Of a stretch of 64,000 bases of DNA, positions 31,358 through 43,699 are shown piece by piece (the stretch's first letter is position 1; each line of letters begins with the position of its first letter). The notes under the pieces were generated by a model that ran no database searches, was not told the DNA's origin, and was given only the letters and a program-made list of their open reading frames with translations. This DNA is from Jacaranda mimosifolia (taxonomy: Eukaryota; Streptophyta; Magnoliopsida; Lamiales; Bignoniaceae), in NCBI GenBank assembly GCA_018894105.1, contig CM032123.1:24653744-24717743 (forward strand), given 5' to 3'. Made by a program: the position numbers and the translations under genes.

Positions 31358-31660
31358 AAATATGCTTGTGCTTGTATCGAGTCAAAGTCACTTTCATCGT
31401 ATGACTTCATCGATCAATACTACCGAGTTGAGATGTATCAACAAGCATACCAGGCAGTTATAAACCCTATTCCTAATTTTGATATGCATATGTTCCCTGC
31501 AGATGATGATTACATCATTCATACACCTAATTGTAGATCTCAGCCTGGGCGTAGAAGGACACAGAGGATTCCATCACAGATTGAGAAACGTGTAATTAAG
31601 TGTAAAAGGTGTGGTAGAACATGGCATAATCGTTGAACTTGCAAAGAATCAGTAAACTAG

Positions 31661-32845
31661 TTAACTGTTGTACTTTAATGCGGGATAATTGTACTTGATT
31701 TCTTCGCATTTGCGCCTCACTTGGGCAATGAGGCAAGTGATTTAGCGTGAAATTAGCATTCTTGTATGTTGTCTGAGACATAGTTAACTTTTGTACCTCA
31801 ATCCGGGATAATTGTACTTCATTTCTTCACATTTGCGCCTCACTTGGGCAATGAGGCAGGTGATTTAGTGTGAAATTAGCATTCTTGCATGTTGTCCGAG
31901 ACATAGTTAACTTTTGTACCTCAATCCGGGATAATTGTACTTCATTTCTTCACATTTGCGCCTCACTTGGGCAATGATGCAGGTGATTTAGCGTGAAATT
32001 AGCATTCTTGCATGTTGTCCGAGATATAGATAACTTTTGTACCTCAATCCGGGATAATTGTACTTCATTTCTTCACATTTGCGCCTCACTTGGGCAATGA
32101 TGCAGGTGATTTAGCGTGAAATTAGCATTCTTGCATGTTGTCCGAGACATAGTAACTTTTGTACCTCAATCCAGGATAATTGTACTTGATTTCTTCACAT
32201 TTGCGCCTCACTTGGGCAATGAGGCAGGTGATTTAGCATGAAATTAGCATTCTTGCATGTTGTTCGAGACGTAGATAACTTTTGTACCTCAATCTGGGAT
32301 AATTGTACTTGATTTCTTCACATTTGCACCTCACTTGAGCAATAAGGTAGGTGATTTAGCGTGAAATTAGCATTCTTGCATGTTGTTCGAGACGTAGATA
32401 ACTTTTGTACCTCAATCTGGGATAATTGTACTTGATTTCTTCACATTTGCACCTCACTTGGGCAATAAGGTAGGTGATTTAGCGTGAAATTAGCATTCTT
32501 GCATGTTGTCCAAGACATAGATAACTTTTGTACCTTAATCTAGGATAATTGTACTTGATTTCTTCACATTTGCGTCTCACTTGGGCAATGAGGCAGGTGA
32601 TTTAGCATGAAATTAGCATTCTTGCATGTTGTTCGAGACATAGTTAACTTTTGTACCTCAATTCGGGATAATTGTACTTGATTTCTTCACATTTACGCCT
32701 CACTTGGGCAATGAGGCATGTGATTTAGCGTGAAATTAGCATTCTTGCAAGTTGTCCGAGACATAGTTAACTTTTGTACCTTAATCCGGGATAACTGTAC
32801 TTGATTTCTTCACATTTGCGCCTCACTTGGGCAACTTTGTACTTA
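31661..32845. repeat. 121-bp tandem repeat, about 10 copies
   Basis: Units start near 31670, 31790, 31911, 32033, 32155, 32276, 32398, 32520, 32643 and 32763. Each contains GATAATTGTACTT, TTCACATTTGCG and a small hairpin GCCTCA...TGAGGC. Copies are very similar, so the array is young relative to the element. Confidence 0.92.
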
Positions 32846-33234
32846 ATATCTTGATATTTTTACTCATATTTTTGAATTGAAATTTGTTCAAAGATTTGCT
32901 TTTTAATTCTTGGTAACTAATCACCAAACTATTGAAGTATGTGTCCAATATTTATCATATGAATAAAATAATATTAAAAATTTTAAGTTGTTAATCACTA
33001 GTATTCAACGGATAAATATTATCAATCGCAGTAATGAAAGAATACTTATACTTTCAAAGATGTAAAGAAATGAGAATTTTACGATGATATCTACCCTATC
33101 ATCCATACAAATTCGTACTTCACCAGATCTAATAATCTCAAATTATTGTACTTGCCCATCATTACAATTATTGGAGAATAATTATTCAATTGCAATAAGT
33201 GTACTTCAAGAAAACAAATCTTATACTTAGTTTG

Positions 33235-34260
33235 TCCGATTTTGTACTTCATATCTCTAGAATTGTACTGAGTTTGTACTTCGTTCCCCTGAATTGTACT
33301 TCGTTTCTCGTGAATTGTACTCAAGATCCCCGCCTTGTTTCAATTGAATTTAAGTGTTCTTCAACGAAACGCATTTTATACTTTCTTTGTTCCGGGTTTG
33401 TACCTCATTGCCCTCAAAATGCACTCAAATCTGCAGCCTAGTTTCAATTGAATTGAAGTGTATTTCAACGAAGTACATTTTATACTCCCATTATTCTGAA
33501 TTTGTACTTCGTTTCCTGTGAATTGTACTCAAGATCCCCGCCTTGTTTCAATTGAATTTAAGTGTTCTTCAGCGAAACACATTTTATACTTTCTTTGTTT
33601 CGGGTTTGTACATCATTACCCTCAAAATGCACTCAAATCTGCAGCCCAGTTTCAATTGAATTGAAGTGTACTTCAACGAAGCACATTTTATACTCCCATT
33701 ATTCTGAATTTGTACTTTGTGTCCCGTGAATTGTACTCAAGATCCCGCCTTGTTTCAGTTGAATTTAAGTGTTCTTCAACGAAACGCATTTTATACTTTC
33801 TTTGTTCCGGGTTTGTACCTCATTGCCCTCAAAATGCACTCAAATCTGCAGCCCAGTTTCAATTGAATTGAAGTGTATTTCAACGAAGTACATTTTATAC
33901 TCCCATTATTCTGAATTTGTACTTCATTTCCTGTGAATTGTACTCAAGATCCCCGCCTTGTTTCAATTGAATTTAAGTGTTCTTCAGCGAAACACATTTT
34001 ATACTTTCTTTGTTTCGGGTTTGTACATCATTGCCCTCAAAATGCACTCAAATCTGCAGCCCAGTTTCAATTGAATTGAAGTGTACTTCAACAAAGCACA
34101 TTTTATACTCCCATTATTCTGAATTTGTACTTCGTTTCCCATGAATTGTACTCAAGATCCCTGCCTTGTTTCAATTGAATTTAAGTGTTCTTCAGCGAAA
34201 CACATTTTATACTTTCTTTGTTTCATGTTTGTACCTCATTTCCCTTGAATTGTATTCAAA
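33235..34260. repeat. About 210-bp tandem repeat, 4-5 copies
   Basis: Units carry GTACTCAAGATCC, GTGTTCTTCA and ATGCACTCAAATCTGCAG. Copies of CTCAAGATCC occur near 33311, 33530, 33739, 33944 and 34151. They also contain GTAC words like the other arrays of the element. Confidence 0.88.
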
Positions 34261-35499
34261 TTCCTTGCCTGGTTTCAATTGAATTTAAGTTATAAATAAT
34301 TAATGAAAAATTACACTTGCATACAAAATAATATTATAAACAAATTATGCTTCAATTTACACATGTATTTACATACAAGTGATTCAAATTCTGGCATTTT
34401 CATGACTTAATATTGTATATGCCATTTTCACACAATATTTATCCATTTCAATTGTTCTAGCATCCCTCCAGAACTGGGGGTGTCTCTAGGAAAACATTCT
34501 GTCCAAAGGCATACATAGACACAACAGTCCACTGTACCCACTTGCTGCCTGTTTTTTTTCGGCTTTATCTGTTCATCCACACGACTCCCCAATGAATGCT
34601 TCATGTACCGAGAATAGAATGAAGCCTACAAAAATATTGATCAGTTGTTGACTCCCTACTTTATGAAGAAATCATAGGGAAAGAAAGCAAACATACAATG
34701 GCAATAGCTATCGGTTTGTATCTGGCGGCCATTATTGAATTCATGTATAAGAAAGAACAAGTCGAGGTGTCGAGGACAACCAAGAACCAGTGCTGGTGCC
34801 GGCAAATTGGTAGGATTATGTAATGACACTCGTTTAAAACTTCCACTGTGAGCTCTTCCAAGTCTGTACAGGTGAAGTTGTTAAGTTTAAGCTTCAACTC
34901 CACAAATTCTTCATCCGTAATATCCTTGATGTTGCGTTCCTCTAGTCGGTCTAATATATCATCCTATGAAGTATAAAACAAATGGTTAGACTCATTTGTC
35001 ATCGTGAACTAAATTAAGTTAGGAAACCGCCACATACTTGCGCTATTGAGGACGTAAACCACACCTTGTGGTGATACTTCTTGCAGAAAGATGGGCTACA
35101 TAATATCGACATGTAACATTCCACTATGTCACCGGTAAGTTCTCCTCCAAATAAGAGCTCACAAAAAAATTTTCCATCTAGAAACTGTCTTGCTCCTTCC
35201 CAGACAGTCACCCTACACAATTGTTAATTGTTAGTTCAGATACCAATTTATCCAACAGAAAAATAATAAGCAAATTTTGTTACCTCAAATTATCTTTTCT
35301 GACAAAGTTGTCGATGACTTCTCGCTCTTCTACTGGAATAAGAGCAAGACCTCTATAATCAGTCCTTCCTTTATAGGGATTGGCCACTTCAATCTTTGGG
35401 ATGGTTGGTTCATCTGCCACCTGGAGTGGTTCATCTGCTACCTGGATTGGTTCATCTGCCACCTGGGGTACAAAACACAACATATATGTACAAAGTATC

Positions 35500-35900
35500 A
35501 ACTATTGAAGTAGAAAAGATAAGCACATGAAGTACAGATATCAGCAACATGGAGTACAAAACTTAAGCACATTAGGTATAAAGTGTAAAGCACATGAAGT
35601 ACAGCCATCACCAACATGGAGTACAAAACTTAAGCACAATAGGTATAAAGTGTCAACTATTGAAGTAGAAAAGATAAGCACATGAAGTACAGATATCACT
35701 AATATGGTGTACAAAACTCAAGCACATTAGGTATAAAGTGTCAACTATTTAAGTAGAAAAGATCAGCACATAAGTGCAAGTATCACCAACATGAAGTATA
35801 AGACATCATCCATTAAGTGCAAATATCAACCAATCAAGTATAAGATATCATAACATTTATTACAAACAGACAGTTTACAAATGAAATGCAAGTAGCAAAA
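35500..35900. repeat. Repeat-filled intron 4 of the Ulp1 gene
   Basis: A short array of units with GAAGTACA, GGTATAAAGTGT and AAGCACATTA, about 100 bp apart. The GTAC core is the same as elsewhere in the element. Confidence 0.8.
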
Positions 35901-37559
35901 AAATAAAACATTAAGTAGTGTACAACACCTTCTTCTCTTTTTGTTCTTTGTTTTTTCGTGCACGAGGACGAGCACGATAGGTCTTTGTCACTTGTCTTGC
36001 TCTTTTGGCTGGTGTGGTGCTCGGGGGGCTGACAAAATTTGGAGATTTCTGTTTTGGCTTCCTGTCTTCTCGATTGCGCACATTTATCACAATCGAGGAC
36101 ATGAGATTTGCCACTTCAATCTCAGATTCCTCTAACTCAGTTGCTTGAATTGGTATATAATGTTCTGTCTTCAAAGGTATGGGGGAATATAAATGATCTT
36201 GACGTTGTTTGGTTCGACTTTCTTCATCCAACATGTCTTCAGAATCATCCCCTTCTTTCTGTGCATCATGTACCAAATCAAGTTTCCCTTCATGCACATA
36301 CTCACCAGCTTCCTGCTCAAGCTCCACCCCATCGGTCTCTTCCTCAGTTAATGCTTCTCCTCACCCTGTTCCTTCATTGCCATGTATTTGAATGAAGCAA
36401 TTTTTTCTTTCAATGATTTAATTTCTTCACCTTTTGCCGCAATAATTGTTTCATATATTGTATGATCACAGACATGGACTTCACTGATGGCAGTACTGGC
36501 AGCCTATGATTTCTTGATCAAATCTGCCAATTCTAACTCCTCTGGAGCAGGGTTGAGGGCTACAACATATTACAATGGAAATAATTATCAAATTCAAATT
36601 ATTATACAAAAAATAAATAATGAATTATTACAATTATTACCATATATGTTGTAACTTGCTTCAATTTATTCTCTGCTTGTTCCACATTTTGTGGGTGTTT
36701 GCTATCCTTCCACCGGTAAAAGCGTGGAAACTCAAACAAACTCACTAGTGAAGCCAGTGACAGGATGCATTCATAAACCCATGCCTGTCATTCATAAATC
36801 AAAAAATTATACTCACTTGAATATAAATATAATCAATGTTATTAGAAAAATGAAGCAAACACTTACCATCAAGTCGACTGTACACCCATCAATGTACCTT
36901 TTTCTTCTTTCTCCACCTACTCCTAAATGGTTCTTCATATCTTGGACAAGAAAACTATATGCAGCTATGCCCCATGCATACAAACCAACTCTAGATAAAT
37001 TGTCCAAGTATGGTAGGAGAAATCGTGGAGTCCAATAATTAGATATTGGAAACGGAATACAATTAAAAACAAAAACTATGTACAACCTACAAAAATTATT
37101 CAAGTCCTCTACACTATCCTTATATACATACTCCTCAAGTTTTTTTGCTATTTCAGATCTAGTTATATTCTGCAGCTTTCTAGAAAAAATGCGGTCAAAG
37201 GTTGAAGACTTCATCTTCAATGTTATATCAACATATTGCTCCACGTGTGGAAACCCTAAAACCATTGAAAATTCAGCTGCAGAAAAATGAACCTCAACCC
37301 CCTCTGCAAAATGAAATGAGAGCTTTTTTGGGTCAAACCTCCTAAGTATAGCTTCAAGCCGAATGAAGCTTGAACTTAACTTAGGCATATCCATGTATAT
37401 ATAGAAAGGGGTTTTCTTCAATGCATCAAAATGTTTGGACCCCATCTTGGACTTCACAAACTCCAATTTACTCTGAAAATATTGGGGGGAGCAACGAGAA
37501 CAGACCTCACAATGTCTTGGCTTTGCTGCAATGAGAAGAAAAGAGTATAAATAGATAAT

Positions 37560-39100
37560 AAACTAACCCTTTTAGATAGAGTGTACTAAAAACTTGAGTG
37601 TTTTGTACTAAAGATGCTTCCAAAATGTACTTTAGAAACACATAATATATACTACACTTTCAGTTATTCTATACTTCAGGCTTGAATTTTTTATATTACA
37701 GTTGCTTCTAAAATGTAATGCAGATACACAGATTATATACTAGAGTTTCATTTAATGTATACTGCATGCTTAAAGGTTTTATACTTCAGTTGCTTCTAAA
37801 ATGTACTACAGATTCAAAGATTATAGACTACATTTTCAGTTAATGTATAATGCAGGCTTGAATGTTTATATACTAAGATGCTTCTAAAATGTATTGCAGC
37901 AACACATATTATATACTACACTTATGCCTAAAGTGTACTACCAGTTTGAATGTTTTATACTACATTTGTTTCTAAAATGTACTGCACCTACAGAGATTTT
38001 ATACTACACTTTTACCTAAAGTGTACTCCAGATGCCCCTAAAATATATTGCAGTTATACAGATTATATACTACCTTTTCCCTAATGTGTACTGCAAGTTT
38101 GAATGCTTTATACTACACTTATGCCTAAAGTGTACTGCCAGTTTGAATGTTTTATACTACATTTGTTTCTAAAATGTACTGCACCTACAGAGATTTTATA
38201 CTACACTTTTGCCTAAAGTGTACTGCAGGTAGATGCCCCCAAAAATGTACTGCAGTTATACAGATTATATACTACCTTTTCCCTAATGTGTACTGCAAGT
38301 TTGAATGCTTTATACTACACTTATGCCTAAAGTGTACTGCCAGTTTGAATGTTTTATACTACATTTGCTTCTAAAATGTACTGCACCTACAGAGATTTTA
38401 TACTACACTTTTGCCTAAATTGTACTCCAGATGCTTCTAAAATGTACTGCAGCTATTCAGATTATATACTACCTTTTGCCTAATGTATACTACAAGTTCG
38501 AATGCTTTATACTACATACATTTGTTTCTAAAATGTACTGCAGCAACACAGATTATATGCTACACTTATGCCTAAAGTGTATTGTCAGTTTAAACGTTTT
38601 ATACTACATTTATTTCTGAAATGGACTGCACCTACAGAGATTGTATGCTACACTTTTGCCTAAAGTGTACTCCAAATGCCCTAAAATGTACTGCATCTAT
38701 ACAGATTATATACTACTTTTTGCCTAATGTGTACTGTAAGTTTGAATGCTTTATACTACATGCGTTTGTTTCTAAAATGTACTGCAACAATAGATTATAT
38801 ACTACACCTATGCCTGAAGTGCACTACCAGTTTGAATATTTTATACTACATTTGCTTCTAAAATGTACTGCACTAACAGAGATTTTATACTACACTTTTG
38901 CCTAAAGTATACTCCAGATGCTCATACAATGTACTGTAGCTATACAGATTATATACTACATTTATGACTAAAGTGTACTGCATGCTTAGGTGTTCTGTAC
39001 TACAGATAACAAACTGCATTGTACCGCGGTCCAGATTATATACTACACTTTTGCTAATGTGTACTGTATGCTTGGATGTTCTGTACTACAGATAACATAC
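37560..39100. repeat. Repeat-filled intron 1 of the DUF1985-Ulp1 gene
   Basis: A 1.5-kb array of units such as TATACTACA, CTAAAATGTACTGCA and TTTGCCTAAAGTGTACT. A longer unit of about 198 bp is visible at 38080-38480. The array of intron 1 in MULE B (40480-42070) is its reverse complement in content. Confidence 0.85.
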
Positions 39101-39639
39101 TACCACATTCAAATAGTTTTATAATATAATTTCAGTTAAAAAGAAGTATAAACCCCTAAAAGGTGAAGTACAACTTTCATGACCTTCAAGTACAAATCGG
39201 AACTTCCTATCTCATAATAGAAATCATATATATATGAAATGGGTTCAAGCGTTGAACGACTAAAAAATGAAAAAAAACCCTAAACATGAGAAAATAGACA
39301 AGAAATGAGTGTAACACTGAAAAATCACGGACATTTGAAGTTTCAAATATAGAAAACATACCTTTGTTCCTTTTTGTCACTTCTTTTTGTACTTTACTTC
39401 TTGTTGCCGTTGTTTTTCCTTCCATTGTCGCAGAAAAATGGCAGAAATTTTGTTGCTTTTTTTTTCTCACTTCTTCTTCTTCTTTTTCTTCTCGCGTCAG
39501 TGGCAGAGGAACGGTTTCATGCCCTTTTCTTTTGGCGCTTAAAGAAGTCAATTTCAGGCAACAATAAAAAAAGGAAAGTGTTCTTCTTCAAGAGAGAACG
39601 CATTTTCAAGGTATTTTTGTTGTTTTTCCTAGCTACAAG

Positions 39640-39779
39640 GGTATATAGGTCTTTCTAAAAGATATGGGGAGTGATTCCTAACTTTTGTGAAAAAGTAGGG
39701 AGTATAGTGTGTAAATATTCAAATAGGGACTGAACAAGAAATGGAAAGTAGGTTTAGGGATTTTTTTTCTAATTAACCC
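39640..39779. repeat. MULE A, Ulp1-side terminal repeat
   Basis: Read from 39779 leftwards it starts GGGTTAATTAGAAAAAAA and is about 80% like the start of MULE B (39789 onwards). Confidence 0.8.
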
Positions 39780-39788
39780 TTATATTGA
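39780..39788. repeat. 9-bp target duplication between MULE A and MULE B (TTATATTGA)
   Basis: It is identical to 50301-50309. The two elements abut on either side of this single copy. Confidence 0.88.
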
Positions 39789-39960
39789 CGGTTAATTAGA
39801 AAAAAATTCCTAAACCTACTTTCCTTTTAGTGATCAATCCCCATTTGAATTTTTACAAACTAAATTTCCCAGTTTTTTCCAAAACTTAGAAATCACTCTC
39901 CATATCTTTTAAAAAGACATATATCCTTATAGCTGGAAAAAACAACAAAAATACCTGAGA
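39789..39960. repeat. MULE B, DUF1985-side terminal repeat
   Basis: It starts CGGTTAATTAGAAAAAAA and is the inverted counterpart of 39640-39779. Confidence 0.8.
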
Positions 39961-40149
39961 GATGCGTTTTTCTCTTCAAGAAGAACGCTTTCCCTTTTTT
40001 TTTTTCTTTTTTTAACTGAAATCGATGAGTTCTCCAAGCGGCTAAACAAAAGGGTGCAAAGCCGTTCCTCTGCCATTGACGCAAGAATAAGAAAAGGAAA
40101 AAAAATGGGGGGGGGAAGACACCAAAATTTCTGTCATTTTTTTGCAATA

Positions 40150-43100
40150 ATGGAAGGAGAAACAGCAGCAACAAGAAGCGAAATACAAAAAGAAGTTAGC
40201 AAAACAATCAAAGGTATGTTTTCTGCATTTACAGTTTTAAATGTCTGTGATTTTTCAGTGTTACACTTATTTCTTGTATATTTTCTCATGTTTAGGGTTT
40301 TTATTCCTTTTTTAGTTGCTAAACACTTGAACCCATTTGATATATATATATATATATATGATTTTTGTTGTGAGATGGGAAGTTTCTCATTTATACTTGA
40401 AAGGCATGAAAGTTGTACTTCACCTTTTTGGGGTTTATACTTCGTTTTACCTGAAATTATATAGTGAAATTATACGGTGAAATTATCTAAAAGTGGTAGT
40501 ACATTATCTGTATAGTACAAAACATTCAAGCCTGCAGTACAAATTGGGCAAAGCATAGTATATAATATGTGTAATTGCAGTACATTTTAGAAGTAAATAT
40601 AGTATAAACAATCAAGCTTGTAGTACACATTAGGCAAAAGTTTAGTATATAATATGTGTAATTGCAGTATATTTTAGAAGCAAATATAGTATAAACAATC
40701 AAGCTTGCAGTACAAATCAGGCATAAATGTAGTATATAATTTGTGTAACTGCAGTACATTTTAGAAGCATCTATAGTACAAAACATTGAAGCCTGCAGTA
40801 TAGAATAACTGAAAGTGTAGTATGTAATCTGTGTATTTACAGTACATTTTAGAAGCATCTGTAGTACAAAATATTTTAAAAGCATATGTAGTACAAATCA
40901 TTAAGCCTGCAGTATACACTAACTGAAAGTGTAGTATATAATATGTGTAACTGTAGTACATTTTTTAGAAGCATGTGTAGTACAAATCATTCAAGCCTGC
41001 AGTATAGAATAATTGAAAGTGTAGTAGTATATAATCTATGTAATTGCAATACATTTTAGAAGCATCTGTAGTACAAAAATATTCAAGCCTGCAGTATAGA
41101 ATATAATATGTGTATGTGTAGTACATTTTAGAAGCATATGTAGTACAAAAACATTCAAGCCTACAGTATAGAATAACTGAAAGTGTAGTATGTAATATGT
41201 ATATCTGCAGTACTTTTAGAAGCATTTGTAGTACAAAATATTTTAGAAGCTGCAGTATAAAATAACTGAAATTGTAGTACATAATATGTGTAACTGCAAT
41301 ACGTTTTTGTAGCATCTGCAGTACAAAAACAATCAAGCCTACAATATAGAATAACTGAAAGTGTAATATATAATATGTGTAACTGCAGTACATTTTAGAA
41401 GCATCTGTAGTACAAAACATTTTAGAAGCATATATAGTACAAATCATTCAAGCCTGTAGTATAGTATATAATATGTGTAACTGCAGTACATTTTAGAAGC
41501 ATCTGTAGTACAAAAATATTCAAGCACGCAGTATAGCATAACTGAAAGTAGAAATCATTCAAGCTTGCAGTATACACTAACTGAAGGTGTAGTATATAAT
41601 CTATGTATCTGTAGTACATTTTATAAGCATCTGTAGTACAAAACATTTTAGAAGCATTTGTAGTATAAATCATTCAAGCTTGCATTATACATTAACTGAA
41701 AGTGTGGTATATAATTTGTGTACATGCAGTACATTTTAAAACTATCTGTAGTACAAAATCATCAAGCCTGCAATATACATTAACTCAAAGTGTAGTATAT
41801 AATCTGTGTAATTGCAGTACATTTTAGAAGCAACTATAGTACAAAACATTTATGCCTGCAGTATACACTAACTGAAAGTGTAGTATATAATATGTGTATC
41901 TGCAGTACATTTTAGAAGCAACTGTAGTATAAAACATTCAAGCCTGCATGATACACTAACTGAAAGCGTAGTATATAATATGTGTATCTGCAGTACATTT
42001 TATAAGCATCTATAGTACAAAATATTCATGCTTTTAGTACACATGATCTAAAAGTGTTAGTTTATAATCAGTTTGTATACTAATTTTTCTTTATCTGATT
42101 GCAGCAAAGCGAAGACATTATGAGGTCTGCTCTCGTTGCTCCCCTCAATATTTCCAGAGTAAATTGGAGCTTGTGAAGTCCACGATGGGGTCAAAACATT
42201 TTGATGCATTAAAGAAGACCCCTTTCTATATATACATGGATATGCCTAAGTTAAATTCAAGCTTCATTCATCTTGAAGCTATACTTAAGAGGTTTGACCC
42301 AAAAAAGCTATCATTTCTTTTTGCGGAGGGGGTTGAGGTTCCCTGTTTTGCAACTAAATTTTCTATGGTTTTAGGGTTGCCACATGTAGGGCAATCTATT
42401 GATATAACATTGAAGATGAAGTCTTCAACCTTTGACTGCCTTTTTTCCGGAAAGCTGCAAAATATAACTAGATTTGAAATAGCAAAAAAGTTTGAGGAGT
42501 ATGTATATAAAGATAGGAAGGAGGACTTGAATGATTTTTGTAGGTTGTACATACTTTTGTTTTTAATTGTTTTTTGTTTGCAACATCTAATTATTGGACT
42601 CCACGATTTCTCCTACCATACTTGGACAATTTGTCTAGAGTTGATTTGTATGCATGGGGCATAGCTGCATACAATTTTCTTGTCCAAGATATGAGGAACC
42701 ATTTAGGATGAGGTGGAGAAAGAACCAAGAAGTATATTGACGGGTGCACAGTCGGTTTGAGGTAAGTGTTTGCTTCATTTTTCTAATAACATTGATTATA
42801 TATATATTTAAATGAGTATATTTTTTTGATTTATGAATGACAGACATAGCTTTACGAACGCATCCCATCACTGGGTTTACCAAAGAGTTTGTTTGAGTTT
42901 CCACGTTTTTACCAATGGAAGGATAGTAAACTCCCAAATAATATGGAGGCAGCAGAGAATAAATTGAAACAAGTTACAACAGATATGGTAATAATTGTAA
43001 TAATTCATTATTAGTTTTTTGTATAATAATTTGAATTTGATAATTATTTTCATTGTAATAGGTTGTAGCCCTCAACCCTGCTCCAGATGAGTTATAATTG

Positions 43101-43677
43101 GCTGTTTTGATCAAGAAATCAGGTGCTTCCAGTATTGCTATCAGTGAAGTCCATTTTTGTGATCATACTATATATGAATCAATCATTAAAGCGAAAGATG
43201 AAGAAATTAAATCATTGAAAGAAAATATTTCTTCCTTCGATGCGATGCCAATGAAGGAGCAAGGTGAGGACGAGCATCTGGCCGAGGAAGGAGAGCATGA
43301 ACAGAAACCTGGTGAGTATTTACATGAGGGGGGACATGATTTGGTAGATGATGTAAAGAAAGAAGGGGATGAATTTGATGGTACGATGGATGAAGAAAGT
43401 TGAACAAAACACCGTCATGATCTTTTAGATTCCCCCATCCCTTTGCAAATAGAACTTAATGTATCAATTCATGTGGCGGAGTTTGGGGAATATGAGCTTG
43501 AAGTGGCAAATGTCATGTCTTCAATTGTGATAAATGTGCGTAATCGAGCTGACATGAAGTTAAAAAGGAAATCTCCAAGTTTTTTTTAGCCCCCCGAACA
43601 CCACACCAGCTATCGTCCTCGTGCTCGTGCACAAAAAAACAAAGAACAAGAAGAGAAGAAAATGTTGTAATAATTTG
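40150..43677 (+). pseudogene. DUF1985 gene of MULE B, Ulp1 part deleted
   Basis: Exons: 40150-40213 (MEGETAATRSEIQKE), 42105-42761 (MGSKHFDALKK, FSMVLGLPHVGQS), 42844-42987, and 43062 to about 43677 (coiled coil with EEIKSLKENI and an acidic stretch, then a basic tail). Exons 1 and 3 have the same lengths as in A. The region that would carry exons 5-8 (the protease) is absent; repeats follow directly at 43700. Stops occur in exon 4 (DEL-stop, DEES-stop) and a frame break in exon 2 near 42560-42590. Confidence 0.83.
40480..42070. repeat. Repeat-filled intron 1 of DUF1985 gene B
   Basis: An array of GCAGTACATTTTAGAAGCAT, TGTAGTACAAA and GTAGTATATAAT words, the reverse complement of the array at 37560-39100. 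Confidence 0.86.
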
Positions 43678-43699
43678 AAATTTATTGATTTTTTGCTAT

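Larger units (their letters stand above)
26170..31660 (+). pseudogene. MuDR-type MULE transposase of element A (three exons, broken)
   Basis: Exon 1 (26170-26501, MSTSSEASVLNQVLGS) joins exon 2 (29291-30269) in phase. Exon 2 carries a zinc-binding MuDR domain (CSDENCKW ... EHTC). It also has the DDE core: LDGTHIKNKYKG with the first Asp at 29970-29972, and FFSDRHPGL with the second at 30171-30173. Exon 3 (about 30367-31660) contains NNNQAE and a SWIM start (VCS), which an insert of about 500 bp interrupts. A C-terminal C-x2-C-x4-H knuckle follows. Breaks seen are frameshifts near 29380 and 29435, TAG at 29592-29594, a lost exon 3 acceptor (CATG where B has CAGG), TGA in place of CGA near 30456, a one-G loss near 30560, and TGA in the last knuckle. 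It cannot make an active transposase. Confidence 0.87.
34428..39425 (-). pseudogene. DUF1985-Ulp1 protease gene of MULE A (8 exons, nearly complete)
   Basis: The gene encodes a DUF1985-like domain joined to an Ulp1/C48-type cysteine protease, the second gene of Ulp1-carrying MULEs; its role in transposition is unknown. Exons: 39425-39362 (MEGKTTATRSKVQKE), 37525-36867 (C-x2-C-x2-C, then MGSKHFDALKK and FSMVLGFPHVEQY), 36784-36641, about 36562-35929 (coiled coil, basic end), 35462-35284 (three VADEP repeats), 35212-35038 (VTVWEGARQFLDG), 34963-34697 and 34625-34428. The protease has His (HW at 34787-34792), Asp (VVLD), Gln (QQVGT) and Cys in DCC (34524-34526), where DCG is usual. Phases agree from exon to exon. 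Exon 4 has an in-frame stop near its start, a second frame break, and a lost acceptor (AATATG against AATAGG in B), so it is scored as a pseudogene. Confidence 0.82.
25766..39779 (+). mobile_element. MULE A: Ulp1-carrying Mutator-like element, 14 kb
   Basis: The element carries a MuDR-type transposase gene (plus strand, 26170-31660) and a converging DUF1985-Ulp1 gene (minus strand, 39425-34428). This two-gene layout is known from Ulp1-carrying plant MULEs of the Kaonashi type. Its ends are degenerate inverted repeats: GGGACACTTATC at the left and GGGTTAATTAG read from the right. 9-bp duplications flank it. Introns and the 3' intergenic part are minisatellite arrays. The transposase is broken; the Ulp1 gene is close to complete. 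Confidence 0.88.

Noticed and set aside
31661..32845. Regular repeats resembling a CRISPR array
   Set aside because: Whole 121-bp units are repeated without unique spacers, in a plant transposon and with no cas genes.
35277..35513. Plus-strand frame with repeated WFICHL pattern
   Set aside because: It is the antisense of the VADEP repeats in Ulp1 exon 5.
36108..36395. Plus-strand frames over the Ulp1 gene exon 4
   Set aside because: They are shadows of the minus-strand coding exon. 37078-37290 and 42268-42552 (opposite the DUF1985 exons) are the same kind.
39780..39788. TTATATTGA as part of the MULE terminal inverted repeats
   Set aside because: It appears in the same direction at left and right ends and next to an inverted element, which fits a target duplication and not an inverted end.
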